From contig CAZMDA010000007.1 in assembly GCA_964564865.1 (NCBI GenBank), positions 1 through 64,000 on the forward strand: a DNA stretch of 64,000 bases, in the 5' to 3' direction. This stretch comes from RBG-16-66-20 sp964564865 (GTDB taxonomy: Bacteria > Pseudomonadota > Gammaproteobacteria > Burkholderiales > SG8-39). Under the pieces are notes generated by a model. That model was not told the origin of the DNA. It did not search any database and saw nothing but the letters and a program-made list of their open reading frames with translations. Positions 8,249-17,378 of the stretch are shown one piece after another. The position numbers and the translations under genes were made by a program. Within the stretch, counting starts at the first letter, position 1. Each line of letters opens with the position of its first letter.

Positions 8249-11200
8249 GCTTCCACCCTCCTTTCCTCGAAGAACCGGTACAGCGTCGGCACCACCACCA
8301 GCGTGAGCAGGGTGCAGCTGATCAGGCCGCCGATCACCACCACGGCGAGCGGCCGCTGCACCTCCGAGCCCGGGCCGGTGGCGAACAGGAACGGGATCAG
8401 GCCGAGCATCGCCACGGTGGCGGTCATCATCACCGGGCGGAAGCGCTGCGTCGCGCCCTCGAACACGGCGCGGCCCACGTCCATGCCGTCGTCGCGCAGC
8501 TTGCGGATGTAGGTCACCAGCACCACCCCGTTCAGCACCGCGATGCCCCACAGCGCGATGAAGCCCACCGAGGCCGGCACCGACAGGTACTCGCCGCTCA
8601 CCGCCAGGCCGATGATGCCGCCGATCGAGGCGAAGGGCAGCACGGTGATGATGAGGGTCGCCAGCCGCAGCGAGTTGAACAGCAGGAACAGCAGGAAGAA
8701 GATCGCCGCGACGGTGACCGGGACGATGATGCTGAGATGGCCGAGCGCCCGCTCCATGTTCTGGAACTGGCCGCCCCACACCAGGTAGTAGCCCTCGGGC
8801 AGGCGCACCTCGGCGGCCACCTTGCGCTGCAGCTCGGCGACGAACCCGCCCAGGTCGCGGTCCTTGACGTTGATGCCGACGACGATCCGGCGCTTCGCCG
8901 ACTCGCGGCTCACCTGCGCCGGGCCCTCGCCGACCTGGATCCTCGCCAGGCTGTCGAGCTGGACCAGCGCCCCGGAGGGCGCCGTCAGGGTGATGGCGCG
9001 GATCTCGTCCACCGAGTCGCGCAGGCGCTCGGGCAGGCGCACCACCGCCTGGAAGCGGCGCTCGCCTTCGTAGATCTCGGTCGCCGTCTTGCCGCCGATC
9101 GCCATCTCGATCACGTCCTGGACATCGGCCACGTTGAGGCCCTGGCGCGCGATCGCCTGCCGGTCGATGTCGATGCTGAGGTACTGCTGGCCGCCCACCC
9201 GCTCCACGCGCATGTCGCGCATGCCCGGCACCCCGCGCGCCACGCGGGCGATGTCCTCCGCCGTCGCCTTGAGCGTGTCCAGGTCGTCGCCGAACACCTT
9301 GACGGCGACGTCGCTGCGCACGCCGGTCACCATCTCGTCGACGCGGTCGGAGATCGGCTGCGCCATCACCAGCTGCACCCCGGGCAGGGTCTTCAGCTTG
9401 TCGACGATCGCGGCGGCGATGTCGTCCTGGGTCCAGCCGTCGGGCCACTCGCGGCGCGGCTTCAGGCTGACGATGGGGTCGGCCTCGTTCGGCCCGGCCG
9501 GGTCGGCGGGGGACTCGCCCCGCCCCAGGCGCGACACCGCCATCTTCACCCCCGGGACCTCGAGCACGCGGCGCATCGCCTCCTGCTCCATGGCGATGGA
9601 TTCGTCGATGGAGATGTTCGGCACGCGGTCGATCGCCGGCGAGATCGAGCCTTCCTTCATCTCCGGAATGAAGGCGGTGCCCAGGAACGGCAGCAGCGCG
9701 AGCGTGGCGGCGAAGGCGGCGACCGCGGCGCCGATGGTGCGCTTCTCGTTGCCCAGCGCCGCCCGCAGCAGGCGCAGGTAGGGCGCCTTCAGCCGGGCGA
9801 TCAGCCAGGTGTCGTGCTCGGCGCCGCCGCGCAGCACGTAGGAGGCAAGCGCCGGGGTCAGGGTGAGCGACAGCACCAGCGAGATGGCGAGCGCGATGGC
9901 GATGGTGTAGGCGAGCGGGGCGAACATCTTGCCCTCCATGCCGGTGAGCGTCATCAGCGGCAGGAACACCAGGATGATGACGCCGATGCCGAAGATCACC
10001 GGCGTGGCGACCTCCTGCACCGCCTCGAACACCACCCGGGCGCGGCTCTCGCCGGGACGCTGGCCGAGGCGCGCGTAGGCGTTCTCGATCACCACCACCG
10101 AGCCGTCCACCATCAGCCCGATGGCGATCGCCATGCCGCCCAGCGACATCAGGTTCGCCGACAGGCCATACTGGTTCATGACGATGAACGTGGCGAGCGG
10201 CGTGAGGACCAGGGTCGCCACCACGATGAGCGAGCTGCGCAGGTCGCCGAGGAACAGGAACAGCACCACGCAGACGAAGAACACGCCTTCGAGCAGGACC
10301 TTGGTGACCGTCCACAGCGCCGCGTCCACCAGCTCCGACCGGTCGTAGTAGGGCACGATCCGCAGCCCGCCGGGGAGCAGGCCCTGGGCGTTGATCTCGG
10401 CGACGCGGGACTTCACCCGCTCCACCACCTCCTTGGCGTTGCCGGCGCGGATCATCATCACCACCCCGCCCACCGCCTCGGTGACGCCGTCCTTCACCAT
10501 GGCGCCGAAGCGCACCTCCTCGCCGAAGGCCACGGTGGCGACGTCGCGGATGTAGACCGGGGTGCCGGCGTACTCCTTCAGCACGATGTTGCGGATGTCC
10601 TCCAGGTCCTTCACCAGGCCGATGCCGCGCACCAGGTACTGCTCGGCGCGCTGCGGCAGCACGCCGCCGCCGGTGTTGGCGTTGTTGCGCGCCAGCGCCT
10701 GCCAGACGTCCTGCATCGAGACCTTGTAGTAGCGCAGGCGGTCGGGCTCCACCAGCACCTGGTACTGCTTGACGTAGCCGCCGGTGGAGTTGATCTCGGC
10801 GACCCCGGGTATCGAGCGCAGCAGCGGCCGCGCGATCCAGTCCTGCACGATGCGCCGCTCGATCAGCTCCTCCTTCGACAGCGCGCGCCGGCCGTCGTCG
10901 GGGCGCTCCAGGGTGTACTGGTAGACCTCGCCCAGGGCGGTGGAGACCGGTCCCAGCACCGGGGTGATGCCGGCCGGCAGCCGCCCGCCGATCTCGATCA
11001 GGCGCTCGAGCACCAGCTGGCGGGCGAAGTACACGTCGGTGCGGTCGGTGAACACCAGCGTGATGAGCGACAGCCCGGGCTTGTTGAGCGAGCGCATCTC
11101 GGTGAGCGCGGGCAGGCCGGTCATGCCGATCTCCAGCGGCGCGGTGACGAAGCGCTCCACTTCCTCGGGCGAGCGCCCCGGCGCCTCGGTGGCGATCTGC

Positions 11201-11340
11201 ACCTGGACGTTGGTGACGTCCGGGAAGGCATCCACCGACAGGCGGCGCGCGGCGTCGAGGCCGAAGGCGAGCAGCACCAGCGCCAGCACCGCGACGATCA
11301 GGCGCTGGGTGATGGCGGCGCGGACGAGGGCGTCGATCAC
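8245..11340 (-). CDS. czcA: Heavy-metal efflux RND transporter, CzcA/CusA family
   Basis: Inner-membrane proton/metal antiporter of the HME-RND family, 1031 residues, the normal length. N-terminal helix RLIVAVLALVLLAFG, porter domain with GRSPEEVERFVTAPLEIGMT, then TM4 (about 403-420) AIAIGLMVDGSVVVIEN, the proton-relay helix with its Asp and Glu. The first acidic residue of the CzcA-type DFGxIVDG motif is Ala here, as in the CusA type, so divalent versus monovalent metal specificity is open. Coupled to the PII gene downstream, and 16 bases after the adaptor gene. The symbol denotes family, not proven substrate. Confidence 0.92.
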   Translation of the reverse strand: MIDALVRAAITQRLIVAVLALVLLAFGLDAARRLSVDAFPDVTNVQVQIATEAPGRSPEEVERFVTAPLEIGMTGLPALTEMRSLNKPGLSLITLVFTDRTDVYFARQLVLERLIEIGGRLPAGITPVLGPVSTALGEVYQYTLERPDDGRRALSKEELIERRIVQDWIARPLLRSIPGVAEINSTGGYVKQYQVLVEPDRLRYYKVSMQDVWQALARNNANTGGGVLPQRAEQYLVRGIGLVKDLEDIRNIVLKEYAGTPVYIRDVATVAFGEEVRFGAMVKDGVTEAVGGVVMMIRAGNAKEVVERVKSRVAEINAQGLLPGGLRIVPYYDRSELVDAALWTVTKVLLEGVFFVCVVLFLFLGDLRSSLIVVATLVLTPLATFIVMNQYGLSANLMSLGGMAIAIGLMVDGSVVVIENAYARLGQRPGESRARVVFEAVQEVATPVIFGIGVIILVFLPLMTLTGMEGKMFAPLAYTIAIALAISLVLSLTLTPALASYVLRGGAEHDTWLIARLKAPYLRLLRAALGNEKRTIGAAVAAFAATLALLPFLGTAFIPEMKEGSISPAIDRVPNISIDESIAMEQEAMRRVLEVPGVKMAVSRLGRGESPADPAGPNEADPIVSLKPRREWPDGWTQDDIAAAIVDKLKTLPGVQLVMAQPISDRVDEMVTGVRSDVAVKVFGDDLDTLKATAEDIARVARGVPGMRDMRVERVGGQQYLSIDIDRQAIARQGLNVADVQDVIEMAIGGKTATEIYEGERRFQAVVRLPERLRDSVDEIRAITLTAPSGALVQLDSLARIQVGEGPAQVSRESAKRRIVVGINVKDRDLGGFVAELQRKVAAEVRLPEGYYLVWGGQFQNMERALGHLSIIVPVTVAAIFFLLFLLFNSLRLATLIITVLPFASIGGIIGLAVSGEYLSVPASVGFIALWGIAVLNGVVLVTYIRKLRDDGMDVGRAVFEGATQRFRPVMMTATVAMLGLIPFLFATGPGSEVQRPLAVVVIGGLISCTLLTLVVVPTLYRFFEERRVEA

Positions 11341-11356
11341 GATCGGGGGGCGGGCG

Positions 11357-12502
11357 CTAGCTGCCGGAGAGCTCGCGCCGCCGGCGCTCGTTGTCGAGGT
11401 GGAACGCGCCCTCGGTCACGATCGCGTCCTCCTCGCGCAGGCCCGACACCACCACGCGCAGGCCCTCGGTCTCGCCGCCCAGCTGCACCGGCTGCAGGCG
11501 GAAGGTTTCCGGCGCGGTGCGCACGAACACGGCGTCGCGGTTGTCGCTGCGCACCACCGCCTCCACGGGGATGGTCAGGCGCCGCTGCGGCGCGCCCTTG
11601 ATGAGCATCGAGGCGAGCATGTTCGGCTTGAAGGCGCGCTCGGGGTTGGGCAGGTCCATGCGCGCGCGCACGGTGCGCGTCTCCGGGTTCACCGTCGGCG
11701 ACACGTAGGCGAGCACGCCGGCGATCCTGCGCCCGGGCAGGGCGGCGACGTCCACCTCGACGGCCTCGCCCACGCGCGCCGCGCCCGCCACCTGCTCGGG
11801 CACGTCGGCCACCACCCAGACGTTCGACAGGTCGGCGACGAGGAACACGCCGTCGGCGGGCTGCACCACCTGCCCCTCGGTCACCTTCCGGTCGATGACC
11901 GTGCCGGAGATGCTGGCGACGATGTGGGAGACCGAGTTGATGGTGCGCGCGCGCGCCAGGCGATCCAGTGCCGCATCGCCCATGCCCAGCACCTTCAGCT
12001 GGTCGCGCGCCGCGTTGAGCTCCGCCTCGGCCTGGACCAGCTCGGCCTGGCGCCGCTGCAGCTCCGCCGTGCCGATGACGTCGGCCTCGTACAGCTGCTG
12101 CGCCCGCGTCGCGGCGCGGGCGGCAAGCCCCGCCTGCGAGATGGACTTCAGGTAGCCCAGCTGGAGGGCCGAGAGCTCGGTGCTGTTGATGGTCGCGAGG
12201 ATCTGCCCGCGCCGGACGGCGTCGCCCTCGCGCGCGGCGAGGTCGGTGAGCCGCCCGGTCACCGGCGCGCCGACGCGCGCAAGGCGCGTCTCGTCCGCCT
12301 CGACGCGCGCCGGCACGCGCAGCGTTTCGCGCACCTCCGCCCAGGCCGGGGTGCCGATGCGCAACCGGGCCGCGAGCGCCGCGTCCGCGGCGATGGTCAT
12401 CGGGTCGCGCGGGGCAGGGGCCGCCGCGGGGGCCTCGGCCGGGCGCTCGCCGCAGCCGGCGAGGAGCGCCGCCGCGGCGCACAGCAGGACGGTACGGTTC
12501 AT
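11357..12502 (-). CDS. czcB: Efflux RND periplasmic adaptor subunit (CzcB-type membrane fusion protein)
   Basis: Adaptor linking the RND pump to the outer-membrane channel. 381 residues; lipoprotein signal ending in LLAGC near residue 16, then a barrel-sandwich/lipoyl half (VEADETRLARVGAPVTGRL), a coiled-coil hairpin rich in Ala/Gln/Glu (about residues 110-165), the second lipoyl half (SISGTVIDRKVTEGQVVQPA) and a beta-barrel domain. The ATG at 12502 overlaps the czcC stop by 4 bases. A longer upstream-open frame exists but is a shadow of czcC. Confidence 0.9.
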   Translation of the reverse strand: MNRTVLLCAAAALLAGCGERPAEAPAAAPAPRDPMTIAADAALAARLRIGTPAWAEVRETLRVPARVEADETRLARVGAPVTGRLTDLAAREGDAVRRGQILATINSTELSALQLGYLKSISQAGLAARAATRAQQLYEADVIGTAELQRRQAELVQAEAELNAARDQLKVLGMGDAALDRLARARTINSVSHIVASISGTVIDRKVTEGQVVQPADGVFLVADLSNVWVVADVPEQVAGAARVGEAVEVDVAALPGRRIAGVLAYVSPTVNPETRTVRARMDLPNPERAFKPNMLASMLIKGAPQRRLTIPVEAVVRSDNRDAVFVRTAPETFRLQPVQLGGETEGLRVVVSGLREEDAIVTEGAFHLDNERRRRELSGS

Positions 12503-13755
12503 GGTTTCTCCGGTTCGAAGGGGTCGCGCCCCAGCAGCCGCTCGATGTCCAGCCAGGCGGCGACGCGGTCGAACTGCGCCTGGATGTGGTCCGAGCGCAG
12601 GGCGCGCAGGGTGCGCTGGGCATCGAGCACCTCGAGGAAGCTGCGCTCCCCGAAGCGGTAGGCCGATTCCGCGGCCTGCAACGCGGCCTCCGCGCTGCGC
12701 AGCAAACCGGCCTCGAAGGTCTCGATCTGGCGCTGCGTGATGGAAAAGCGTGCATGGGCCGAGTCCAGCTCGCGCAGCAGCTGCACCCGCTGCTGCTCCT
12801 GCTGAGCCGCGACGAGATCCAGCCCGGCCTGCGCCTGCGCGATCTGCCCCTCGCGCCGGTCCCACAGCGGGATGGCCAGGGTGACCCCGATGCTCGTGGC
12901 GCTCACCTCTGGGTCGCGGGATTCGCCGACGCGCACGGCGGGCTGCGGCCCGCGCAGCGCGCGCTCGAACTCGAGCCGGCGCTGCGCGCGCTGACGCTCC
13001 GCGGCGAGCACCTGCAGCGAGGGATGCGCGGCCAGCATGTCCGGCTGCAGGGCCGGGAGAGCCGGTGCCCGGACCGGCACCGGTTCCGCGCCGCGGAGCT
13101 CGAACTGCGGCGGCAGCACGTTGGCGGTGAGGCGGCGCATGGCCGCCACCGCCTCCTCCACCCGCAGCCGGCTCGCGGCGCGCGCGTTCTGCGCCGTCAG
13201 CGCCTCGGCCTCCGCCCGCACCAACTCGAAGCGCGGCGCCTCCCCGACCTCGACGCGGCGGCGCACGCGGTCCTGGATCTGGGCCAGCAGCGCCGCGTTC
13301 TCCTGGGCGAGGCGCTCCTCCGACAGGCGGCGCTGCAGCTCGGAGAAGGCGAGGCGGGCCTGCGAGCCGATGGCGAGGCGCGCCGCGCGCAGCTGGGCCT
13401 CCGCGGCGTCGATTCCGGCGGCCGCGGCCGCGATCCGCGGGGTGCGCACGGACGGCAAGTCGAGCGGCTGGGTCAGGGCGAACGCCTGCGCCGAGCCGTT
13501 GCGGCCGCCCACGCGCGAGCGCCAGGGGCCGGTGCTGAAGTCGACCTCGGGGTTGGGGTGCGCGCGCGCCGCGCGCGCCGCGCCTTCGGCGAGGGCGCGC
13601 TGCTCGCGGGCGGCCGCGAGCTCGGGGTTGTTGCGCTCGACCAGCGACAGGTACTCGCGCAGGCCGAGTGGCTCGGCTGCTTGTGCCGCGCACAACGCCG
13701 GCAGCGCAAGCAACAGCAGGGCGATGCGCGCGCGACGCGCGCAGAGGACGGCCAT
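12499..13755 (-). CDS. czcC: TolC-family outer membrane efflux protein (CzcC-type)
   Basis: Outer-membrane channel of the tripartite metal-efflux system, 418 residues. A signal peptide of about 25 residues (LLLLALPALCAAQAAE) precedes LREYLSLVERNNPELAAARE, the usual start of the TolC/OEP repeat; the rest is Ala/Gln/Glu/Arg-rich helical hairpins. GGAG sits 6 bases ahead of the ATG. It starts only 9 bases after the DUF4124 gene, so the pump may be read through from purK upstream; no independent promoter is obvious in that gap. Confidence 0.9.
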   Translation of the reverse strand: MAVLCARRARIALLLLALPALCAAQAAEPLGLREYLSLVERNNPELAAAREQRALAEGAARAARAHPNPEVDFSTGPWRSRVGGRNGSAQAFALTQPLDLPSVRTPRIAAAAAGIDAAEAQLRAARLAIGSQARLAFSELQRRLSEERLAQENAALLAQIQDRVRRRVEVGEAPRFELVRAEAEALTAQNARAASRLRVEEAVAAMRRLTANVLPPQFELRGAEPVPVRAPALPALQPDMLAAHPSLQVLAAERQRAQRRLEFERALRGPQPAVRVGESRDPEVSATSIGVTLAIPLWDRREGQIAQAQAGLDLVAAQQEQQRVQLLRELDSAHARFSITQRQIETFEAGLLRSAEAALQAAESAYRFGERSFLEVLDAQRTLRALRSDHIQAQFDRVAAWLDIERLLGRDPFEPEKP

Positions 13756-13764
13756 CCGGGTCTC

Positions 13765-14238
13765 CTAGCGCAGGGCGTTGCGGGCGGCGAGGGCTTGATC
13801 CAGTCGCGCGCGGGCGCGCGCCACGTCGGCCTCGAGCGCGGCGAGCCGCTGGAAGTAGGCCGGGCTCAACCGGGAGCCGCCGCCGGCCAGGCCGAGGCGC
13901 TCGCCGGGGCGCGGTTCGGACTCGCGCTCAAGCCGCTCGCGCGCTGTCGCGTAGGCGCGCTCGGCGTCGACGACCGACTCGTGCGTCGCCGCGAGCGCCT
14001 GGCTGCGCTGGCGCGCCCGCTCGCGCGCCGCGTCGATGGCCTCCGGCGGCAGCCCGGGGGCGGCGTTGCCGGATGCGTCGAGCAGATCGGGCCGCCAATC
14101 CTGCCCCCGGGGCGCGGACGAGGGCCGGTCGCCGTAGTGGACGCGGCCCTGCTCGTCCGTCCAGCGGAACACGTCGGCGCCGGCGGCCGGCGCCGTGCCG
14201 GCCAGCGCCAGTGCAAGGATCAGCGGAGTCGGTTTCAT
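13765..14238 (-). CDS. DUF4124 domain-containing exported protein
   Basis: 157 residues. A signal peptide (LILALALAGTAPAAGA) is followed immediately by the DUF4124 motif VFRWTDEQGRVHYGDRPSS, then a long Arg/Ala/Glu-rich region likely to be a helical coiled coil. DUF4124 proteins are common periplasmic proteins of beta- and gammaproteobacteria with no settled function. ATG 14238 is chosen because it gives the signal peptide. Lies 23 bases after purK and 9 before czcC. Confidence 0.85.
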   Translation of the reverse strand: MKPTPLILALALAGTAPAAGADVFRWTDEQGRVHYGDRPSSAPRGQDWRPDLLDASGNAAPGLPPEAIDAARERARQRSQALAATHESVVDAERAYATARERLERESEPRPGERLGLAGGGSRLSPAYFQRLAALEADVARARARLDQALAARNALR

Positions 14239-14261
14239 GATCGGCCGGCGGAGGAAGTGGG

Positions 14262-15422
14262 TCAAGCGGCGCGCCGGCCGGAGGCGGCGGCCGTGCCCCG
14301 CAGGCGGGCAAGCACGCGGTCGGCCTGTGCCGCGGCCGCCTCGGCACATTGCGCGAGCACGGTGACGTGGCCCACGCGGCGGCGCGGTCGTGTCAGGGAT
14401 TTGCCGTACAGGTGCAGCGTGCCGCCGGAATCGGCGAGCGCCGCGTTCAGTTCCGGCGCGCCCTGGCGCAGCGCCTGAGCGTCGAGGTGCGCGACCGCGG
14501 CCGCGGAACGCAGCGCGGTGCCGCCCAGGGGCAGGCCGCACAGCGCGCGGACCTGCTGCTCGAACTGGCTGGTCTGGCAGGCTTCGATCGAGAGGAAGCC
14601 GCTCGCGTGCGTCCGGGGAGAAACCTCGTTCACGTGCAGCTTGCCGGCGCTGAGGAAGAACTCCACCGACAGCACGCCGACGTAGTCCAGGCACTGCGCG
14701 ATCCGGCGCGCGCCCAGGTCGGCCTCGGCCGCCGTGCCGGCGGGGATGGGCGCCGGCGCGACCGACAGTTCCGGCAGGCCATTGCGCACGCGGTGCAAGG
14801 CCGCGGGATAGGTTTCGATGCGGCCGTCCGCTGCGCGCGCCAGCACCACAGTGATCTCGGCGTCGATCGCGACGCCGCGCTCCAGCAGCGCGGGCCGGTT
14901 GCCCACGTCCCGCCAGGCGGCCAGCGCCTGGCGCGCGTCGTCCACGCGGGCCTGGCCCTTGCCGTCGTAGCTCTGGCGAGCGAGCTTGAGCACGCCCGGG
15001 TAGCAGCCGGCGCGCTCCAGGTCCCCGGCGGCGATGACCGGGACGTAGGGGGTGGCCGGCAGGCCGATGGCGCGCAGGAAGCGCTTCTCGCGGATCCGGT
15101 CCTCCAGCACCGCGAACGCCTCCGCCGAGGGCGCAACGCGGCAGCGCCGCGCGAGGCGCCGGACGCTGCCCGCAGGCACGCTTTCGTACTCCACCGTGAC
15201 CGCCTCGCAGCAGGCCGCGAGGCGGTCCAGCGCGGCGGCGTCGTCGAAAGTCCCGACGATGCGCTCGTCGGCGGACTGCATCGCCGGGCTGCCGGGATCG
15301 GGATCGAGCACGGCGGTGCGATACCCCATGGCACGCGCCGCCTCAAGGAAGTAGCGCGCGAGCTGGCCGCCACCGACGATGCCCAGCCGGGCGGGCGGCG
15401 ACAGGGTGGTGGAGGCGGTCAC
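14262..15422 (-). CDS. purK: 5-(carboxyamino)imidazole ribonucleotide synthase (PurK)
   Basis: ATP-grasp enzyme of de novo purine synthesis: AIR + bicarbonate + ATP to N5-CAIR. 386 residues, normal length. N-terminal LGIVGGGQLARYFLEAAR is the PurK signature; VTVEYESVP, LKLARQSYDGKGQ (ATP-binding) and LHVNEVSPRTHASGFLSIEA (metal and substrate binding) follow. The GTG start overlaps the stop of the TerB-like gene by 4 bases. The partner mutase purE, usually adjacent, is not in the window. Confidence 0.93.
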   Translation of the reverse strand: MTASTTLSPPARLGIVGGGQLARYFLEAARAMGYRTAVLDPDPGSPAMQSADERIVGTFDDAAALDRLAACCEAVTVEYESVPAGSVRRLARRCRVAPSAEAFAVLEDRIREKRFLRAIGLPATPYVPVIAAGDLERAGCYPGVLKLARQSYDGKGQARVDDARQALAAWRDVGNRPALLERGVAIDAEITVVLARAADGRIETYPAALHRVRNGLPELSVAPAPIPAGTAAEADLGARRIAQCLDYVGVLSVEFFLSAGKLHVNEVSPRTHASGFLSIEACQTSQFEQQVRALCGLPLGGTALRSAAAVAHLDAQALRQGAPELNAALADSGGTLHLYGKSLTRPRRRVGHVTVLAQCAEAAAAQADRVLARLRGTAAASGRRAA

Positions 15423-15895
15423 GGCAGGCGCGCCTCCGCCGCGGGCAGGAACGGCTGCACCCGGCGCAGCGGCACGTTCAGCTCGCGCTCCAGTTCCTCG
15501 GCGCCGACGTTCCAGCGCGCCAGCACGTGCCGGATGAGGGCGCGTTCCTCGTCGGCGATCGTCCGGTCGGCCTCCGCCAAGTACACCAGCACCGCGCAGA
15601 TCACCAGCCGCTGGCTGCGGTCTTCGATCGCTTCCAGCGCCGCGTCGAGGCGCGTCCAGCGGTTCGCGCGGGTATCCCCCGGCGCGCGGTCGGTGGCGGC
15701 GCGGGCAGCGGTGTGCTGGGCCACCGCGCTGAGGAACAGCTCGCGCGGCACGCCCACGATGCCGTAGACGCCCAGGCGGTCCATGAGGTCGATTTCCTCG
15801 GAGGCGAGCCGGCCGTCGTCGGTGAGGACCGCGGCGAGGACGCGGGCCACTGCCTCGGGGCTGTTGCGGCGGAATCGCTTGCTGCGGCTGCTCAT
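15419..15895 (-). CDS. TerB-like domain protein
   Basis: 158 residues from ATG 15895, which has GGAG about 9 bases upstream; an in-frame start at 15946 is less likely because it would run into the regulatory gap. The segment AVARVLAAVLTDDGRLASEEID and the later LVYLAEADRTIADEERALI are the two acidic helical repeats of the tellurite-resistance TerB fold. Function in purK neighbourhoods is unknown; tellurite resistance should not be assumed. Overlaps purK by 4 bases. Confidence 0.62.
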   Translation of the reverse strand: MSSRSKRFRRNSPEAVARVLAAVLTDDGRLASEEIDLMDRLGVYGIVGVPRELFLSAVAQHTAARAATDRAPGDTRANRWTRLDAALEAIEDRSQRLVICAVLVYLAEADRTIADEERALIRHVLARWNVGAEELERELNVPLRRVQPFLPAAEARLP

Positions 15896-15990
15896 GGCGT
15901 CGGCTCCGGTGGATGGACGGCGCGCAGTCTGCCAACGGCAAATCATTAGGACAAATTGGAGTTGATTAAAAAAGTGATAAACTGGAACTA
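15896..15990. promoter_or_regulatory. Divergent regulatory gap between TerB-like gene and LysR gene
   Basis: The stretch 15940-15990 is strikingly A/T-rich against its surroundings. Arms CATTAG (15944-15949) and CTAATG (15988-15993) form an inverted repeat, the right arm covering the LysR start codon, and several T-N11-A spacings typical of LysR-type sites fall between. It likely holds the promoter and autoregulatory site of the LysR gene. Confidence 0.45.
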
Positions 15991-16932
15991 ATGTTTCAGC
16001 GCAAGCAGACCGGCCACCTGACCCTGCGCCAGCTGCAGATCTTCGAGGCGGTGGCGCGCCTGGGCAGCGTGACGCGCGCCGCCCAGCTGCTGCACCTGAC
16101 GCAACCCGCCGTCTCGATCCAGTTGAAGGCGCTCACCGAGGCGGTCGGCCGGCCGCTCACCGAGCCGGTCGGGCGGGGCCTGCGCCTCACGCAGGCCGGC
16201 CGCGACCTGCACGAGACCTGCCGCGAGCTGGCGGCTGCCTGGTCGCGCTTCGAGGCCCGGCTGGACGACGAGGCGGCGCTGCGCCGCGGCCTGCTGCGGG
16301 TGTCGGTGGTCACCACGGCCAAGTACTTCCTGCCGCGGGCGCTCGGCCAGTTCGTGCAGCTGCACCCGGGCATCGAGGTCGAGCTGGAGATCCTCAACCG
16401 CGACGGGGTGCTCGCGCGCCTGCGCGACCGGCTGGACGACCTGCACATCATGAGCGCGCCGCCGGCGGACTGGGCGGTCGAGGCGCGGCCGTTCCTGGAC
16501 AACCCGCTCGTGGTGATCGCGCCGCGCGCCTACCAGGCGCCGCGGCAGCGGCTGGAGCTGCGCCACCTGGCCGGCGAGCGCTTCCTGCTGCGCGAGCCCG
16601 GCTCCGGCACGCGCATGGCGGTGGACGAGCAGCTTGCGCGCGAGCGGGTCGGCTTCGCCCGGCGCATGGTCGTCGGGTCCAACGAGGCGATCAAGCAGGC
16701 GGTGGCCGGCGGGCTCGGGCTCGCCATCGTCTCGCGCCACGCGCTGTCGGAGGCGGACCTGCCGGAACTGCGCATCCTGCCGGTGCGCGGCTTCCCGATC
16801 CGCCGCGCCTGGCACGTCGTGCACTGGAGCGAGGGCGCGCTGTCGGCGCCGGCGCACGCGTTCCGCGAGTTCCTCGCCGAGTTCGCGGCCGCGCACCGGG
16901 GCGCGGCCGGCTTCGGCGGCGGCGAGCGCTAG
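15991..16932 (+). CDS. LysR-family transcriptional regulator (CbbR/CysB-like)
   Basis: 313 residues. The winged helix-turn-helix is at the N-terminus (TLRQLQIFEAVARLGSVTRAAQLLHLTQPAVS shortened: LRQLQIFEAV then TRAAQLLHLTQPAVSIQLKA, about residues 10-50). The effector-binding domain follows (LLRVSVVTTAKYFLPRAL). The LPRAL...GIEVELEILNRD pattern is as in CbbR-type regulators, which control CO2-fixation genes, but related regulators control other pathways and no cbb gene is present here. Ends 4 bases into the convergent thioesterase gene. Confidence 0.85.
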   Translation: MFQRKQTGHLTLRQLQIFEAVARLGSVTRAAQLLHLTQPAVSIQLKALTEAVGRPLTEPVGRGLRLTQAGRDLHETCRELAAAWSRFEARLDDEAALRRGLLRVSVVTTAKYFLPRALGQFVQLHPGIEVELEILNRDGVLARLRDRLDDLHIMSAPPADWAVEARPFLDNPLVVIAPRAYQAPRQRLELRHLAGERFLLREPGSGTRMAVDEQLARERVGFARRMVVGSNEAIKQAVAGGLGLAIVSRHALSEADLPELRILPVRGFPIRRAWHVVHWSEGALSAPAHAFREFLAEFAAAHRGAAGFGGGER

Positions 16933-17378
16933 CCGATCACGTAGGCGGCGCCCCCGGTGGCGATCAGCTCGCCTTCGTCGTTGTGCAGCTCCATGTGCGT
17001 CACCGCGATGCGGCTGCCCTTCCGCACGATGCGCGCGGTGGCGATGAAGTACTTGCCGCGCCCGGGGCGCAGGTAGTCCACGCGCAGGTCGATGGTGCCC
17101 ATCTTCGGGAACGAGGTGGGCACGCTGTCCATCTCGTGCGCCAGGCGCAGCATGATGGCGAAGCCGCCGGCCACGTCCAGGGTGGCCGAGATCACCCCGC
17201 CATGCAGGATCTTCGTGCTCGGGTTGCCGATCAGCTCCGGGCGCATGTCGAAGCGCAGCTTGGGCGCGTCGCGCTCGAAGGACTCGACCTTCAGCCCCAG
17301 GTGCCGGTTGAAGGCGATCAGCTCCTCCATCACCTTGCGCATCAGCGGCTGCAGGGCCTTCATCTTCAGCGTGCTCAT
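16929..17378 (-). CDS. PaaI-family hotdog thioesterase
   Basis: 149-residue acyl-CoA thioesterase of the hotdog fold. The motif ILHGGVISATLDVAGGFA (about residues 62-79) is the PaaI/4HBT HGG-type active site. ATG 17378 overlaps the upstream acyl-CoA dehydrogenase stop (ATGA), although an ATG at 17387 is also in frame. It is the last gene of the six-gene acyl-CoA operon and probably hydrolyses dead-end or product CoA esters to recycle CoA. Overlaps the convergent LysR gene by 4 bases. Confidence 0.82.
   Translation of the reverse strand: MSTLKMKALQPLMRKVMEELIAFNRHLGLKVESFERDAPKLRFDMRPELIGNPSTKILHGGVISATLDVAGGFAIMLRLAHEMDSVPTSFPKMGTIDLRVDYLRPGRGKYFIATARIVRKGSRIAVTHMELHNDEGELIATGGAAYVIG

Noticed and set aside
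8737..11601. Open reading frame of 954 codons on the plus strand
   Set aside because: Antisense to czcA; His/Arg/Asp-rich nonsense composition.
15419..15895. Tellurite-resistance gene
   Set aside because: A TerB-like fold alone, without terC/terD/terZ neighbours, does not support a tellurite-resistance function.
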